From Methanospirillum lacunae (GTDB lineage: Archaea; Halobacteriota; Methanomicrobia; Methanomicrobiales; Methanospirillaceae), in assembly GCF_003173355.1 (NCBI RefSeq), contig NZ_QGMY01000008.1:434001-498000 (forward strand): a DNA stretch of 64,000 nt, given 5' to 3'. This document shows positions 47,044 to 57,500 of this stretch, in pieces. Each line of letters opens with the position of its first letter. The first letter of the stretch is position 1. A program made the translations under genes and the position numbers. The notes under the pieces were generated by a model. The model worked only from the letters and a program-made list of their open reading frames with translations. It did not search any database and had not been told where the DNA came from.

Positions 47044-47069
47044 CACCTTTCAGGCTCACTCAGCCGGTG
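47044..47069 (+). promoter_or_regulatory. Leader hairpin covering the crcB ribosome binding site
   Basis: CACC (47044-47047) pairs with GGTG (47066-47069), and GGCT (47053-47056) with AGCC (47062-47065), around a CACTC loop with a five-base TTTCA bulge. GGTG is also the putative ribosome binding site, 6 nt before the ATG at 47076. It does not match the known fluoride riboswitch (crcB motif) consensus that I recall. Opening of this hairpin could regulate translation. Confidence 0.35.
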
Positions 47070-47075
47070 TATGAT

Positions 47076-47453
47076 ATGAACATTTCACTTTCTGATGAAG
47101 CACTGGTCTGTATCGGCGGATTCTGCGGAGCTGTCGGGCGATACCAGATTAATGACTGGATACCTTCACTCTCCGGGACATTGGTTGTGAATGTTCTCGG
47201 ATGTATCGCCATAAGTATCCTGATGTATAGTTCTATCTTTTTTGGAGCATTTGACAGGAAATCACGCCTCTTCTTTGGTGTTGGCGTGATTGGATCTTTC
47301 ACTACCTTTTCGGCTTTTGCTTATCAGAGTTTTTCAGCCGGACCGGTTATTGGCATTCTGAATATCCTGGCCAATATTCTGTTAGGACTTACCGGAGTAT
47401 TTATTGGCCGCGTTATGGTTACAAATCCAAGAGGGTCTGCATGGATCACCTGA
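47076..47453 (+). CDS. crcB: Fluoride channel CrcB/Fluc, first subunit
   Basis: A 125-residue membrane protein with four helices. Fluc signatures are present: [32 protein letters not shown] with the pore Asn, and [15 protein letters not shown] with the Phe-box Ser-Phe-Thr-Thr-Phe. It forms part of a dual-topology or heterodimeric pore that exports fluoride. The ATG at 47076 is preferred because GGTG precedes it; the GTG at 47067 overlaps that site. The second crcB gene starts inside its end (47441), as is common in genomes where two antiparallel subunits are made from separate genes. Transcription probably begins from the TATA box at 47004. Confidence 0.93.
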   Translation: MNISLSDEALVCIGGFCGAVGRYQINDWIPSLSGTLVVNVLGCIAISILMYSSIFFGAFDRKSRLFFGVGVIGSFTTFSAFAYQSFSAGPVIGILNILANILLGLTGVFIGRVMVTNPRGSAWIT

Positions 47454-47803
47454 TTCTAGTAGGGCTTGGCGGTGCGGCTGGCTCGTTATGCAGATTTGAG
47501 ATCTCTAAAATAGCAACAATAAGGGGTATTCCTCTTGGAACTGCACTTGTAAACATTCTGGGTAGTCTACTCTTCTCACTGGTTGCGTTCTCCCGTTCAC
47601 CCGGAGATCTCTACTATTTCATTGATGTGGGTGTGCTCGGGGGATTTACCACTTTTTCTACCTTCTCATTTGAGACATTCAGGATGTTTGAAGAGCAGAA
47701 TTATCTGGTCATGACTGGTAATATCCTTATAAATCTCCTGGGAAGTCTGGGTGGAGTCTGCGCTGGATACCTGGTAATTACCGGTCTTGGGGGTGGTGTA
47801 TGA
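47441..47803 (+). CDS. crcB: Fluoride channel CrcB/Fluc, second subunit
   Basis: A 120-residue membrane protein with four helices. The signatures are [34 protein letters not shown] and [20 protein letters not shown]. Differences from the first subunit (GGFTTFSTF rather than GSFTTFSAF) are in keeping with an obligate heterodimer of oppositely oriented subunits. It overlaps the first crcB by 13 nt, and its stop overlaps the start of the following DUF190 gene (ATGA), so all three are translationally coupled. Confidence 0.93.
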   Translation: MDHLILVGLGGAAGSLCRFEISKIATIRGIPLGTALVNILGSLLFSLVAFSRSPGDLYYFIDVGVLGGFTTFSTFSFETFRMFEEQNYLVMTGNILINLLGSLGGVCAGYLVITGLGGGV

Positions 47804-48123
47804 TGTTATCTGAAGGAATGCTATTGCGTGTGTATATTGCAGAGTCTGCACGAATCGGAAAAAAACCGGCATACAAACATCTTGTAGAACTTTTTCATGA
47901 GCGTGGTTTTCCCGGGTGCACAGTATTTCGTGGAATGGTAGGATATGGGCATGAACATACGATCCATTCCATTGATGTGCTAAATTTCTCATTTGATCTG
48001 CCGGTGGTTATTGATGTGGTTGATTCAAAGGAGCGGATTCTTGGTATAGCTGAAGAGATAGAAGGGCTGGTTGAGCATGGCCTTGTTGTCACCCAAGAAG
48101 TGATGATGGGCAGAAAGCGGTGA
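47800..48123 (+). CDS. DUF190 family protein
   Basis: A 107-residue soluble protein with the ferredoxin-like DUF190 fold: [60 protein letters not shown] and [16 protein letters not shown]190 proteins resemble P-II signalling proteins and are often encoded with crcB, as here, pointing to a role in regulating or assisting fluoride export. It overlaps the second crcB stop by 4 nt. Binding of a nucleotide or anion is likely by analogy but is not shown. Confidence 0.92.
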   Translation: MMLSEGMLLRVYIAESARIGKKPAYKHLVELFHERGFPGCTVFRGMVGYGHEHTIHSIDVLNFSFDLPVVIDVVDSKERILGIAEEIEGLVEHGLVVTQEVMMGRKR

Positions 48124-48225
48124 GATCTTTATTTGCTCTCCTATTCCATTCCCCAGATTAATAGTAACACGATGAGGGTGGGTATCCAAACACTCATCCT
48201 TTTCAACTCCGATGTATAAGCCCAC

Positions 48226-51200
48226 ATGATCATCCTGCATGGGCTTTACTCCCCGGTTGTTCCCGATCAATTCATTCTCTTTGCAGAGGATACCACAATA
48301 AACCTGGAGAAGAACCCTGCCCTCAGGCGGGGAAGGAAAGGTGAAAAGCCTGCATCACCTCTCCATCCCTTTAGTCTCTCTTCTGTAGATCTATCTCTCT
48401 GCCTTGAACGCTGGAAGATTCTTCCTTCCCGGTTTGATGAGACTGTGTGTAATCTCTCTCTTCCTTCCCGGGAAATGGGGAAAACCCTGGTCTGTTCACC
48501 AGAATATTATCTCAATAAAGGTCTTGAAGTTCCCCGCGCAGTTAGTTTCTCTGAATGGTCGGTACCTGCTCTCAGGTTCCCGCTTGAATACGTTCCTCAG
48601 GTGATATCGGGCATCAAAAACCTCACTGATGATTCATGTGTCATGGCAGAGTCACTACAGTACTGGGCATCGGTGACTCAAGGAGGTCTTAGTTTGATTG
48701 CATCCGGGCATTATCTTCCTGCATATCGGATGAACGGCAGATCGGGATTTCATGTACTCTGGGATCTTCATCCCGTTGAATATGAGCATGAAATGATCCG
48801 GACATTTCATGCTGCTATCCCTCCATTTTGTATACCTGCAACCGGGTTTGGAGTTCATGATCCTGGACTTCACGAGTATCAGGCCCAGGCAACAGTCTAT
48901 ACATTTCTCACTTCGCTCGTCAGGAGGACAATCTATGAAGCACTGGTCCGCCAGCCGGTTGACCTCCATCTGACACCGGCAGTCATGATTCAGCAGACAA
49001 TTCCGCTCATCTTCTACCTGAGCCTTACCGGCCAGAGTTCACTTCTCGGACTTGACTCTCTGATCCCGGCTGAGCATGGGGATGGCAAGAGACTCATCTC
49101 CTGGATGCAAAAACCCGCAGATAATAAAATAATTGCAAAGATGGGTCTCGTACTCCGGGTTCATGAACCTGAAAGAGAGGGTGCATCATGGTTGATCACC
49201 TATGAGTTGAGACCCGTTGATGATCTGACCTGTCTCATTCCTGCCGCGGAGATTTGGTCTGGTGGTGATATTCTCTCAGAAACTCTCCCATCCCTGCGTA
49301 TCCTCGAAGAGACCCTTCTGCAGGAACTGGGTCGGGGTTCAGCAGTCTCTAACTCAATTCTCGTCTCTCTGAGCAGCCCTGCTCCGGGAGGATTTACCCT
49401 GAGTACTCCTGACCTCTGGACGTTCCTGACCCACGATGTACCGTTGCTAAAAGAGATCGGTATCGAGACGATTGTCCCATCATGGTGGGCAGAGCGAAAA
49501 TCAAAACCTGTAATCAGGATCAGGGTGAGTAGAGATCCAAGTGCAGTTACCTGTTTTGGACTTGAAACTGTTGTCAGGTTTGACTATGAGGTTGCTCTTG
49601 GCGATGAGATCCTGACTCCTGAAGAATTCCTTCAAAGAACTGATCTCAAAAATTCCATCATCAGAACCGGGGATGGATGGATGGTCTGTCAGGCAGGTGA
49701 TCTCGAGAAAAACCTCAGGCGGCTTCAGGATGCATATGCAGGAGAGACACTCCCGGCAGTTGACCTGTTAAGGCTCACGGCCCTTGCAGATGATGAAGAA
49801 TCGTTTATCGAAGTGATAGGGGATGATTCCTGGAGCCAGGATCTTGTTATGAGTGCAAAGGGCGGAGCAGCCCTGCATGAGCAGGAGATTCCCTCATCGT
49901 TTGTCGGGGTACTCAGACCCTACCAGGTGAGTGGGTTTTCATTCCTTCTTGCCGGGGCAGAACGAGGACTTGGTGTCTGCCTTGCTGATGATATGGGACT
50001 TGGAAAGACTCCCCAGACCATTGCTTACCTCCTTGCCCGCAAAGATGCCGGGTGTTCAGGTCCTTCACTCCTTGTTTGTCCAACCTCGGTTGCCGGAAAC
50101 TGGGAACGGGAGTTGCACAGGTTTGCCCCTTCTCTCTCTGTATATATCCATCATGGAACCGGGAGGGAGAAGTCGGGTTTTTCAGATATGGCTTCTGCTC
50201 ATGATCTTGTCATCACGACCTACCCCCTGGCGTCCCGTGATTCAGATCTTATCACTGCCATCAGGTGGAACAGTCTCATCCTTGATGAAGCCCAGAATGT
50301 AAAGAATCCCCGGACAAAACAGAGCAGGTCTATCTTTCTTATCCAGGCAGATCACCGGATTGCCCTGACCGGAACTCCGGTTGAGAACCGGCTGAGTGAA
50401 CTCTGGTCTATCATGCAATTTTTAAATCCCGGGTACCTTGGTTCTGCACAACAGTTCAGGACCGGGTATGCTGTACCTATCGAAAAGGATGGCAGCCAGG
50501 AAAAAGCTGAGGAACTTCGCCGTCTGATCCGCCCATTCATGCTTCGTCGTCTGAAGACAGACAAAAATATCATCAGGGATCTTCCGGAAAAGATGGAGTC
50601 GCGGGTCTTTGTTACCCTCACCAGAGAACAGGTCACCTTGTATCAGGCGATTGTAAACGATGTGAAACAGGCTGCAGAAAAGCTCACCGGTATTGCCCGT
50701 CGGGGTATGATCCTTGCAGCACTTACAAAACTTAAGCAGATTGCAGATCATCCGTCTCTGTATACCCATGACGGGGTGACCGGATCATTCAGGTCTGGAA
50801 AGGTCAGACGTCTGATTGAGATGCTGGAGGAGGTGTCAGATGAGGGAGATGCAGCGATTATCTTCACCCAGTTTGCCTCATTTGCAACCCTTCTTCAGGG
50901 AGCTATTGAGGAGCATTTCCATTCACCTGTTCTTCTTCTCACAGGGCGGACACGCCGTCACACAAGAGAGGATATGATTGCACGTTTCATGAAACCTGAA
51001 GGACCGAGATTTTTCGTGATATCACTCAAAGCAGGTGGAACAGGCCTGAACCTTACCCGGGCAAACCATGTCTTTCATGTTGACAGATGGTGGAACCCGG
51101 CTGTCGAGGATCAGGCAACTGACCGGGCGTTCAGGATTGGTCAGATCCGTGATGTCCAGGTTCATCTCATGGTCGCTGCAGGTACACTCGAAGAACGGAT

Positions 51201-51336
51201 TGATGATGTACTTGCCGGAAAACGTGGTCTTGCTACCGAGATACTTTCAAGTGGAGAGGACTGGCTAACCTCACTCTCTACCAAAGAATTGATGGATGTG
51301 ATTACCCTGCGTGACGCTGTGTTTGAGGAGTACTAA
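48226..51336 (+). CDS. SNF2-family helicase
   Basis: A 1036-residue protein. The N-terminal half (about 1-560) matches the region found in bacterial and archaeal SNF2 proteins of the HepA/YqhH type, beginning MIILHGLYSPVVPDQFILFA. Motif I is LADDMGLGKTPQTIAYL near residue 587, motif II is LILDEAQNVKN near 685, and motif III is IALTGTPVENRLSELWSIM. The C-terminal helicase half has AIIFTQFASFATLLQGAI, ISLKAGGTGLNLTRANHVFH and DRWWNPAVEDQATDRAFRIG. All SNF2 motifs are present, so it should be an active DNA translocase. The SWIM protein gene overlaps its stop (TAATG). This SNF2-SWIM pairing is common in prokaryotes, but its role is unclear, perhaps in nucleoprotein remodelling or repair. Confidence 0.93.
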   Translation: MIILHGLYSPVVPDQFILFAEDTTINLEKNPALRRGRKGEKPASPLHPFSLSSVDLSLCLERWKILPSRFDETVCNLSLPSREMGKTLVCSPEYYLNKGLEVPRAVSFSEWSVPALRFPLEYVPQVISGIKNLTDDSCVMAESLQYWASVTQGGLSLIASGHYLPAYRMNGRSGFHVLWDLHPVEYEHEMIRTFHAAIPPFCIPATGFGVHDPGLHEYQAQATVYTFLTSLVRRTIYEALVRQPVDLHLTPAVMIQQTIPLIFYLSLTGQSSLLGLDSLIPAEHGDGKRLISWMQKPADNKIIAKMGLVLRVHEPEREGASWLITYELRPVDDLTCLIPAAEIWSGGDILSETLPSLRILEETLLQELGRGSAVSNSILVSLSSPAPGGFTLSTPDLWTFLTHDVPLLKEIGIETIVPSWWAERKSKPVIRIRVSRDPSAVTCFGLETVVRFDYEVALGDEILTPEEFLQRTDLKNSIIRTGDGWMVCQAGDLEKNLRRLQDAYAGETLPAVDLLRLTALADDEESFIEVIGDDSWSQDLVMSAKGGAALHEQEIPSSFVGVLRPYQVSGFSFLLAGAERGLGVCLADDMGLGKTPQTIAYLLARKDAGCSGPSLLVCPTSVAGNWERELHRFAPSLSVYIHHGTGREKSGFSDMASAHDLVITTYPLASRDSDLITAIRWNSLILDEAQNVKNPRTKQSRSIFLIQADHRIALTGTPVENRLSELWSIMQFLNPGYLGSAQQFRTGYAVPIEKDGSQEKAEELRRLIRPFMLRRLKTDKNIIRDLPEKMESRVFVTLTREQVTLYQAIVNDVKQAAEKLTGIARRGMILAALTKLKQIADHPSLYTHDGVTGSFRSGKVRRLIEMLEEVSDEGDAAIIFTQFASFATLLQGAIEEHFHSPVLLLTGRTRRHTREDMIARFMKPEGPRFFVISLKAGGTGLNLTRANHVFHVDRWWNPAVEDQATDRAFRIGQIRDVQVHLMVAAGTLEERIDDVLAGKRGLATEILSSGEDWLTSLSTKELMDVITLRDAVFEEY

Positions 51337-52181
51337 TGCCGCTCCATACAGCCCCGATTCCCCTGACTCCAATTCTCTCTTCGCAACGAGGATCTGTTGG
51401 AGATACCTGGTGGGGCCGAAAATTCCTTGAAGTGATGCTGAAATCCAACGACTACATCAGACTCAATGCCGGCAAATCCTATGCCCGCAACGGTCAGGTG
51501 CAGTGGATAGAGGCTTCGCCATGCTCTGTTGAGGCTAAGGTTTCAGGTTCGTACATTTATGCGGTCCGGATCAGGTTTCTCCCGATTTCTGATGAATCCT
51601 GGAAGAAGATGCGGGCTCTCATCTCTGACGAGGCATCGTTTGCGGCACGACTGATGGCAGGTTCGGTTCCAGAAGCGATGGAACGCCGGCTTGCTAAGGA
51701 ACGACTCTCCCTTTTTCCCAAGGTGGATCCCAAGAGCAAAGGGTGTAACTGTCCTGACCGGGGCAGCCCATGCAAACATGAAGCGGCAATATATTTCCTT
51801 CTTGCGGAAAACATCGACAAGGATCCCTTCCTGCTCTTTCTGCTTTTTGGAAAGACAAAAGAGGAGGTCCTCTCCGGGCTGCGGGAAGCACGTTCTGTGC
51901 AGCCAGAGGTATCTGAAAAACCCGAAGTTTCAATTTTAAACTCAGGATCTTCTGACTCATATTACTGTATGGGAGCTTCGCTGCCTGATATATGCCCTGT
52001 TTCCAGCATTCCGGATGAACAGAGTATGAAAAAAGCCCTGTTTGATCAGCTTGGAAAATGTCCGGTTCCTCTGGGGGACGCCAGCCTGGGAGCTGTAATT
52101 GCAGAATTATATCCCAGGGCAGCGAAGGTTGCTTCCAGATGGGCCTTGCAGATGAAGTCTGAAGATCCTGATTCTTCATAA
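51336..52181 (+). CDS. SWIM zinc-finger protein
   Basis: A 281-residue protein that starts in the stop codon of the SNF2 gene (TAATG). The N-terminus (SQRGSVGDTWWGRKFLEVML) is the typical opening of this family. The SWIM zinc finger is GCNCPDRGSPCKHEAAIYFL, with the CxC...CxH pattern near residues 132-145. SWIM domains bind DNA or protein, and proteins of this type are nearly always encoded next to a SNF2 helicase, to which they probably provide target recognition. The C-terminal 100 residues are less conserved, with a low-complexity stretch. Coupling of translation supports a stable complex with the SNF2 protein. Confidence 0.92.
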   Translation: MPLHTAPIPLTPILSSQRGSVGDTWWGRKFLEVMLKSNDYIRLNAGKSYARNGQVQWIEASPCSVEAKVSGSYIYAVRIRFLPISDESWKKMRALISDEASFAARLMAGSVPEAMERRLAKERLSLFPKVDPKSKGCNCPDRGSPCKHEAAIYFLLAENIDKDPFLLFLLFGKTKEEVLSGLREARSVQPEVSEKPEVSILNSGSSDSYYCMGASLPDICPVSSIPDEQSMKKALFDQLGKCPVPLGDASLGAVIAELYPRAAKVASRWALQMKSEDPDSS

Positions 52182-52253
52182 TTCCTGCATGGTGAAGTAG
52201 CGAAGACATGTCCTTTTCTTCAACTTTTTTCTCTGGCTCCTTTCGGAGGAGTT

Positions 52254-52292
52254 ATGCATGAAAAAGACAGATTGATGGTAAATGGTACTTGA
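52254..52292 (+). CDS. Candidate 12-residue leader peptide overlapping the next gene
   Basis: ATG at 52254 follows a very strong ribosome binding site (CGGAGGAG at 52245-52252) and opens a 12-codon frame, MHEKDRLMVNGT, ending TGA at 52290-52292. It overlaps the start of the 331-residue gene (ATG 52282) in another frame. The downstream ATG has only a weak site, so translation of the leader may allow reinitiation at 52282. It could instead be chance; conservation of the pair in relatives would decide. Confidence 0.35.
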   Translation: MHEKDRLMVNGT

Positions 52293-53277
52293 GGAACGGA
52301 TACCGGTGGAATCCGAGGATGTGGCAAAAGAGATCGTCCGTTACCTTAAAAAAGAGGGGATACCTGCCAGGATTACTACTGAACCAAGGATGACCGTCGC
52401 ACTTATTCTTGCAGGACGGCATGAGGATCTCAAGGCATTCTTAACTGCCTGCCAGGAGAAGCACCAGGAACATGGGACTGGTGGTGAAGATACCGATAGA
52501 TATCCAAAAGAGTTCGATTCATCAGTCTGGAATAATACACTTGAGGATTTGCATATCGAACAACATGCAGTCTCACAGATTCTGGATGAGCATAAGCCAG
52601 GTGATATCATCGGCTCACATATCTTTCAGAGTGTGTTTCTAAAGACCAAATCCGAAAATGACTGTACTCCTGAAGAGTTTGCTCGAGAATTAGCAACTGT
52701 CCGAACTCTCATCTCAAATCGTTTGTGTGAGATCACTCAGCAGGGTTTTGTTCTTATCTCCGTACCCGATCCCGGGAGTGTTACCCTGTATATCCCATTT
52801 GATTATCCATTCCCTCCTGAAAAAGAGGTGTGCGACCGGTACCATATTACCTGTATCAGACATTTCAGGGGTGAGATGGATCATGTGGTACTTATCGGCC
52901 CTGAAATTCTTCTTTTAGAGGATATTGAGGCATTTGTTATGTTTCTGTCCGAGAATGGTGTTACTCCGAGGTCACTTATCAGTATTACTGAACGATGCAT
53001 GTCCCGCCTTCGTATCACCCAGGAACTTATCGACCAGCTCTTTGATGCGGGAGAATCTTCTCTTGAGGATTTAAGGCTCCATTTTGTAGATGAGATAGCA
53101 ACACAGGATGGCCAGGGTTATGTACAGGACAGGTTTGGTCTCTCTCCTGAGTACGTCGATAGCCTGGTTAAAGATATGAGAAAACTTGGTCTCATTAAGG
53201 GTAAGGATTCTCGGATCAGGCCTGGTAATCCTTTTAAAATTAAACCTTCTTCTAGACAGAATGAACCGGTAGCATGA
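52282..53277 (+). CDS. Hypothetical protein encoded with SbcCD
   Basis: A 331-residue soluble protein that I do not recognise. An N-terminal alpha/beta domain (residues 1-65, IPVESEDVAKEIVRYLKKEG) resembles a ferredoxin-like or signal-transducing fold. A helical section follows (LEDLHIEQHAVSQILDEHKP), then an alpha/beta central part (LYIPFDYPFPPEKEVCDRYH; RGEMDHVVLIGPEILLLEDI). The C-terminus looks like a winged helix (YVDSLVKDMRKLGLIKGKDS), suggesting nucleic-acid binding. It overlaps sbcD by 4 nt (ATGA at 53274-53277), so it belongs to the same operon and may be an accessory or regulator of the SbcCD nuclease. The start ATG at 52282 has a weak ribosome binding site and may depend on the leader ORF at 52254. 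Confidence 0.75.
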   Translation: MVLEERIPVESEDVAKEIVRYLKKEGIPARITTEPRMTVALILAGRHEDLKAFLTACQEKHQEHGTGGEDTDRYPKEFDSSVWNNTLEDLHIEQHAVSQILDEHKPGDIIGSHIFQSVFLKTKSENDCTPEEFARELATVRTLISNRLCEITQQGFVLISVPDPGSVTLYIPFDYPFPPEKEVCDRYHITCIRHFRGEMDHVVLIGPEILLLEDIEAFVMFLSENGVTPRSLISITERCMSRLRITQELIDQLFDAGESSLEDLRLHFVDEIATQDGQGYVQDRFGLSPEYVDSLVKDMRKLGLIKGKDSRIRPGNPFKIKPSSRQNEPVA

Positions 53278-54506
53278 GAGTCCTCCATACTTCAGACTGG
53301 CACCTTGGGTCCTCTCTTGCCGGAAAAAAACGGTACGATGAAGAAGAAACATTCCTTAACTGGCTTATTAATATAATTAATCGCGAATACATTGAATCCC
53401 TCATCATTGCTGGAGATATCTTTGATTCGGGAACTCCATCAAACCGGGCGCTTGAACTCTATTACCGGTTTTTAGGCAGGGCTGGAAAAACATGCTGCCG
53501 TCATATCCTGGTTACTGCCGGGAACCATGATTCCCCGACCCTACTGACAGCCCCACAGGAATTACTTTCAGCTTTGGATATTCATGTTGTTGGTTCTATA
53601 CCGTCATCTATAGAAGATGAGGTTTTCATCTTCACGAATACTGATAACGAACCTGATCTTGTCGTCTGTGCAGTTCCTTTCCTTCGTGATCGTGATATCA
53701 GGACAGCAGAAGCTGGTGAGAGCATTGAAGAGAAAAGATCTCGGCTTCTAGCAGGTATTGGGGATCATTACACGCAGGTCTGCGGGATTGCAGAGCTGTA
53801 CCGGGAGCATCTTGGCAAAAAACTGCCTATCCTGGCGACCGGTCATTTGTTTGCGGCAGGAGGATGTACTGTTGCCGATGACGGGGTCCGTGATCTGGCT
53901 GTTGGAAATCTTCTACAGGTCAGTAATACTGCTTTTCCTGCCTGCATAGATTACCTGGCACTTGGTCATCTACACCAGCCCCAGATCGTAGGTGGTGAGC
54001 CCTCACGTCGATACTCGGGCTCTCCGTTCATGATGGGGTTTGGAGAATCTGATCGTGATAAGGAGGTTCTTATTGTTGATATCAGCCCTGACACGCCGGT
54101 GTGTGTGACACCAGTGATTGTCCCCCGTATTCGAAATCTGGTGCAGATTTATGGTGATGCTGATTATATACGGGATAAACTTGGTCAATTGATCTTTTCC
54201 GGCAGACCTGCCTGGATTGAGATCCTGCTTGAGGATACCGGAGCCGGACCATCTGTCAGGGATGAATTCTTCCGCATTGCCGATGGATCTGTGGTCGAGG
54301 TGCTGAAGGTAAAACTCATTGATCCAAATTCCGAGACAATCACGAGTTCTCATGATCAGGAATCTCTTGAAGAGCTAAGCCCGGATGAGGTGTTTATACG
54401 CTGTCTGGATATGGCAAATGAGCCTGAAGAGAATCGGAAAGAACTGATTGCTGCGTACCATGAAGTCCTTGCCGAAATTCTGGAAGGAGATCAGCATGCC
54501 CGGTGA
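53274..54506 (+). CDS. sbcD: Exonuclease subunit SbcD (Mre11-like)
   Basis: A 410-residue metallophosphoesterase. The five calcineurin-type motifs are seen: LHTSDWHLGSS, IIAGDIFDSGTPSNRA, VTAGNHDSPT, the histidine in ILATGHLFAAGG, and YLALGHLHQPQ. With SbcC it forms a DNA hairpin and double-strand-end nuclease. The form is bacterial-type SbcD rather than archaeal Mre11, judged by the conserved opening MRVLHTSDWHLGSSLAGKKR. It starts within the stop of the unknown gene and is followed 27 nt later by sbcC. Most archaea have Mre11-Rad50 linked to HerA-NurA; this locus has none of these, which suggests the bacterial-type pair was transferred. Confidence 0.95.
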   Translation: MRVLHTSDWHLGSSLAGKKRYDEEETFLNWLINIINREYIESLIIAGDIFDSGTPSNRALELYYRFLGRAGKTCCRHILVTAGNHDSPTLLTAPQELLSALDIHVVGSIPSSIEDEVFIFTNTDNEPDLVVCAVPFLRDRDIRTAEAGESIEEKRSRLLAGIGDHYTQVCGIAELYREHLGKKLPILATGHLFAAGGCTVADDGVRDLAVGNLLQVSNTAFPACIDYLALGHLHQPQIVGGEPSRRYSGSPFMMGFGESDRDKEVLIVDISPDTPVCVTPVIVPRIRNLVQIYGDADYIRDKLGQLIFSGRPAWIEILLEDTGAGPSVRDEFFRIADGSVVEVLKVKLIDPNSETITSSHDQESLEELSPDEVFIRCLDMANEPEENRKELIAAYHEVLAEILEGDQHAR

Positions 54507-54533
54507 TTATCTGAGAGTTACTAGAGGGTTCTT

Positions 54534-57500
54534 GTGAGAATTCTTACGGTCAGGTTTAAAAATCTCAATTCTCTTGCAGGTGAGTGGGAAATAAACTTAC
54601 AGGACCCTGTCTTCACCTCTTCTGGGATTTTTGCCATAACCGGCCCGACCGGCTCGGGTAAGACCACGATTTTGGATGCTATCTGCCTTGCTCTGTACGG
54701 CCAGACTCCAAGGCTTGCAAATATTTCTGCAACAACCAATGAGATCATGACCCGGCATACTGGTGAATGCCTGGCTGAAGTTACGTTTGAGTCCTCTCAT
54801 GGAATATTCAGATGTTTCTGGCACCAGAATCGTGCCGGAAAAAAACCCGGAGGAAAACTTCAATCTCCTGATCACGAGATAGCAGATGCGAAAAGCGGCC
54901 TGGTTATTTCTACAAAGATAAAAGAGGTTGCCGCAAAGGTCAGAGAGGTGACCGGGATGGACTTTCACCAGTTCACCAGATCGATGCTTCTGGCACAGGG
55001 TGGATTTGCTGCATTTCTTGATGCAAAACCTGATGACCGTGCTCCAATTCTTGAGCAGATTACCGGGACCGGCATCTATAGTGATATCTCTATCCTGGTT
55101 CACGAGCGGACCAGTAAAGAGCGGGAGAGTCTTCAGCGTCTTAAGGATCAGGCCGGAGCAATAACTCTTCTGAGTCCGGAAGAGACTAAGGCATTAACTG
55201 TAGAAAAATCAGAGAAAGAGAATGCTCTATCCGGGATACAGACGAAGATTACATTCCTTCAGGCTCATCTTGATCTGCTTCAGCGAATAGCAGCATTACA
55301 GTCTGAAGTAAGGAAAATTGAAGATCAACAGAATGACCTCACAGTTAGAAGACAGGAGGCTGCCCCTGATATCCATCGTCTTGCTATGGGACAGAGAGCC
55401 GTAGTTCATGAGTCAGCATGGCGTTCCCTTTCTGATCTTCGATCACGGGAAAATCAGCAATCAAAAAAAATTGAAGATCTTCAGTCACGATGTGCAACTC
55501 TGCTTGAGGCCCGGCGAATTGCAGATGAATCTGTGAGGGATGCAGAACAGGCCTGTCAGAAGGCACAGGCTGTATTTGATGAGCAACGTCCGATCTTACA
55601 GCAGGTGCGTGAGCTTGATGCCAGAATAGAGAGTGCATCAGAATCCTACAAATCAGCGTCCGGTACTGTTGACGAAAAAAATCGCCGTCGCACTGTAGTT
55701 TTAACTGATCTAGAGAGACTTAAAACAGAAAGGCTGGATCTTGAGGCACAAAAAGAGAGAGCCACGTCGTACCTCACTGAACATGGTGGGGATGCACTGT
55801 TGATTAGTGCCTGTTCTGGTATTAGTGCAAGGCTTTCAGCCTGGCAGAAAAACTACAAAGATCTTAGTGATTTGACTGTTTCGTTTGAAAAAGCTACAAA
55901 ATCTCCCTCTCAAGTCAGGGCTAGTTATGAAGAGGCTAAAAAGACCGTCCTTGCTAGTGAGAAAAACCTTGCTGATAAAAATGCAGAACTCTCTGATCTG
56001 CGAAAGCAGGCAGTTCTTCTCCTCCAGGGCTCTCCTATCGGTGATATTCGTAAACGTGAGATAGATCTCCGGAATCGAATAGAAATCCTGAAGAGAATGC
56101 AAGAGATACTCTTCTCAGAAGATGGACACCGGGCTGATCTGAAGATACTCACTACCGCTGCTGTCGAGTTGGAAACATCAAAGAAGGAGCATGAACGACT
56201 CAAAGCTGATCTTGTCCTCCACCAGATCAGACAGGAGGCTCTTGTTGAGTCTGAAGAGAAAGCCTTCCGAAGAGCCCTCATCATCAGGGATCTCACTGTT
56301 CACCGTGTCCACCTGAAAAATGGTGAACCCTGCCCTCTTTGTGGTTCACGAGATCATCCATATAATACAGGTGTTATTCCTGATATTGACAAAGATGAGT
56401 CCGGGCTTACTTTAGCCAGAAAACAGCTTACAGAGATTGTCAATACAGTTCGTGAACATGATCTTGCTATTGCTTCAATAACCAGTGAAATCTCCTCGAA
56501 TCAACAGGAACAGATTCGGTTATCGAACCTTATCTCTGACGAGATGAAATCCTGGACCGAAGGTGTCCAGGAACTTGGTCTTGTGGGTGATCCCGAAGAC
56601 CGGAATCAACTTGTGCAAAATGCCCGGTTAAATACAGAAGAAATACTTGCCAGAGTCCTGGAGCAGATATCCGGATATGATGAATGTGATAAAAAGATTC
56701 GAACTCTGGAGCTGGACTATAATTCTGCAAAAGATCATCATTCATCAGTCCTGAAATCTGAACAGGGTGCGCAATTTGCATGTAGCAGTGTTGAAGCGGA
56801 AATGGCTCGCCTGCAGTTTGCAAAGGATGAGAGTGAGCGTTCCCTTGCTGCTCTTCATGAAGATCTTAGGGATTCACTAACACCATTTCAGATATCAGAC
56901 ATCACCCCTGATTCTGTCAAAGAGATCACCGCTCTTCTTTCAAAAAGACGCGACGTATATCAGAAAAATGAAGAGCATATCAAGGCTGCAATTCTCCGGA
57001 TTGCTGATCTTGACGGCAGGATAGCAGAGAAAGGAATTTCCATTTCTGTACTTGATGATGAGATAACCCTTGGGTTAGAAGAACTTCAGAAAAAGAAGGA
57101 CTCTCTTTCTGTCATCCAGAATGAACGCCGTGCTCTCTTTGGCGACAAACGACCTCAAACTGAAGAAGAACATCTGATACAAGCGGTTCGTGCATGTGGG
57201 GAAGTTTTTGAATCTGCCCGTAAGGTGGCAGAGCAAAAACGAGGAGATTGTGATACAATCGCCGGGCAGATACAATCACTCTCTCTCTCTCTTGATGAGG
57301 TAAGAAGAGAAGTCAACACCCGGACTGACTCATTCGTTCAGGCGATACATGGTTCCGGCTTCTCTGATGAGGATTCGTTTGAGGCCTCACTTCTTTCTGC
57401 CTCTGATCTATCAGCGCTTGAAGTAATGATATCAGGGCTTGAAAAAGAAGAAACCAAGCTTACTGCCCTGAAGAATGATAGGAAAAAGGCTCTTTTTGAG

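Noticed and set aside
47036-47078. Known fluoride riboswitch (crcB motif) before crcB
   Set aside because: The leader is only about 40 nt and lacks the motif elements I can recall; only a small hairpin is seen.
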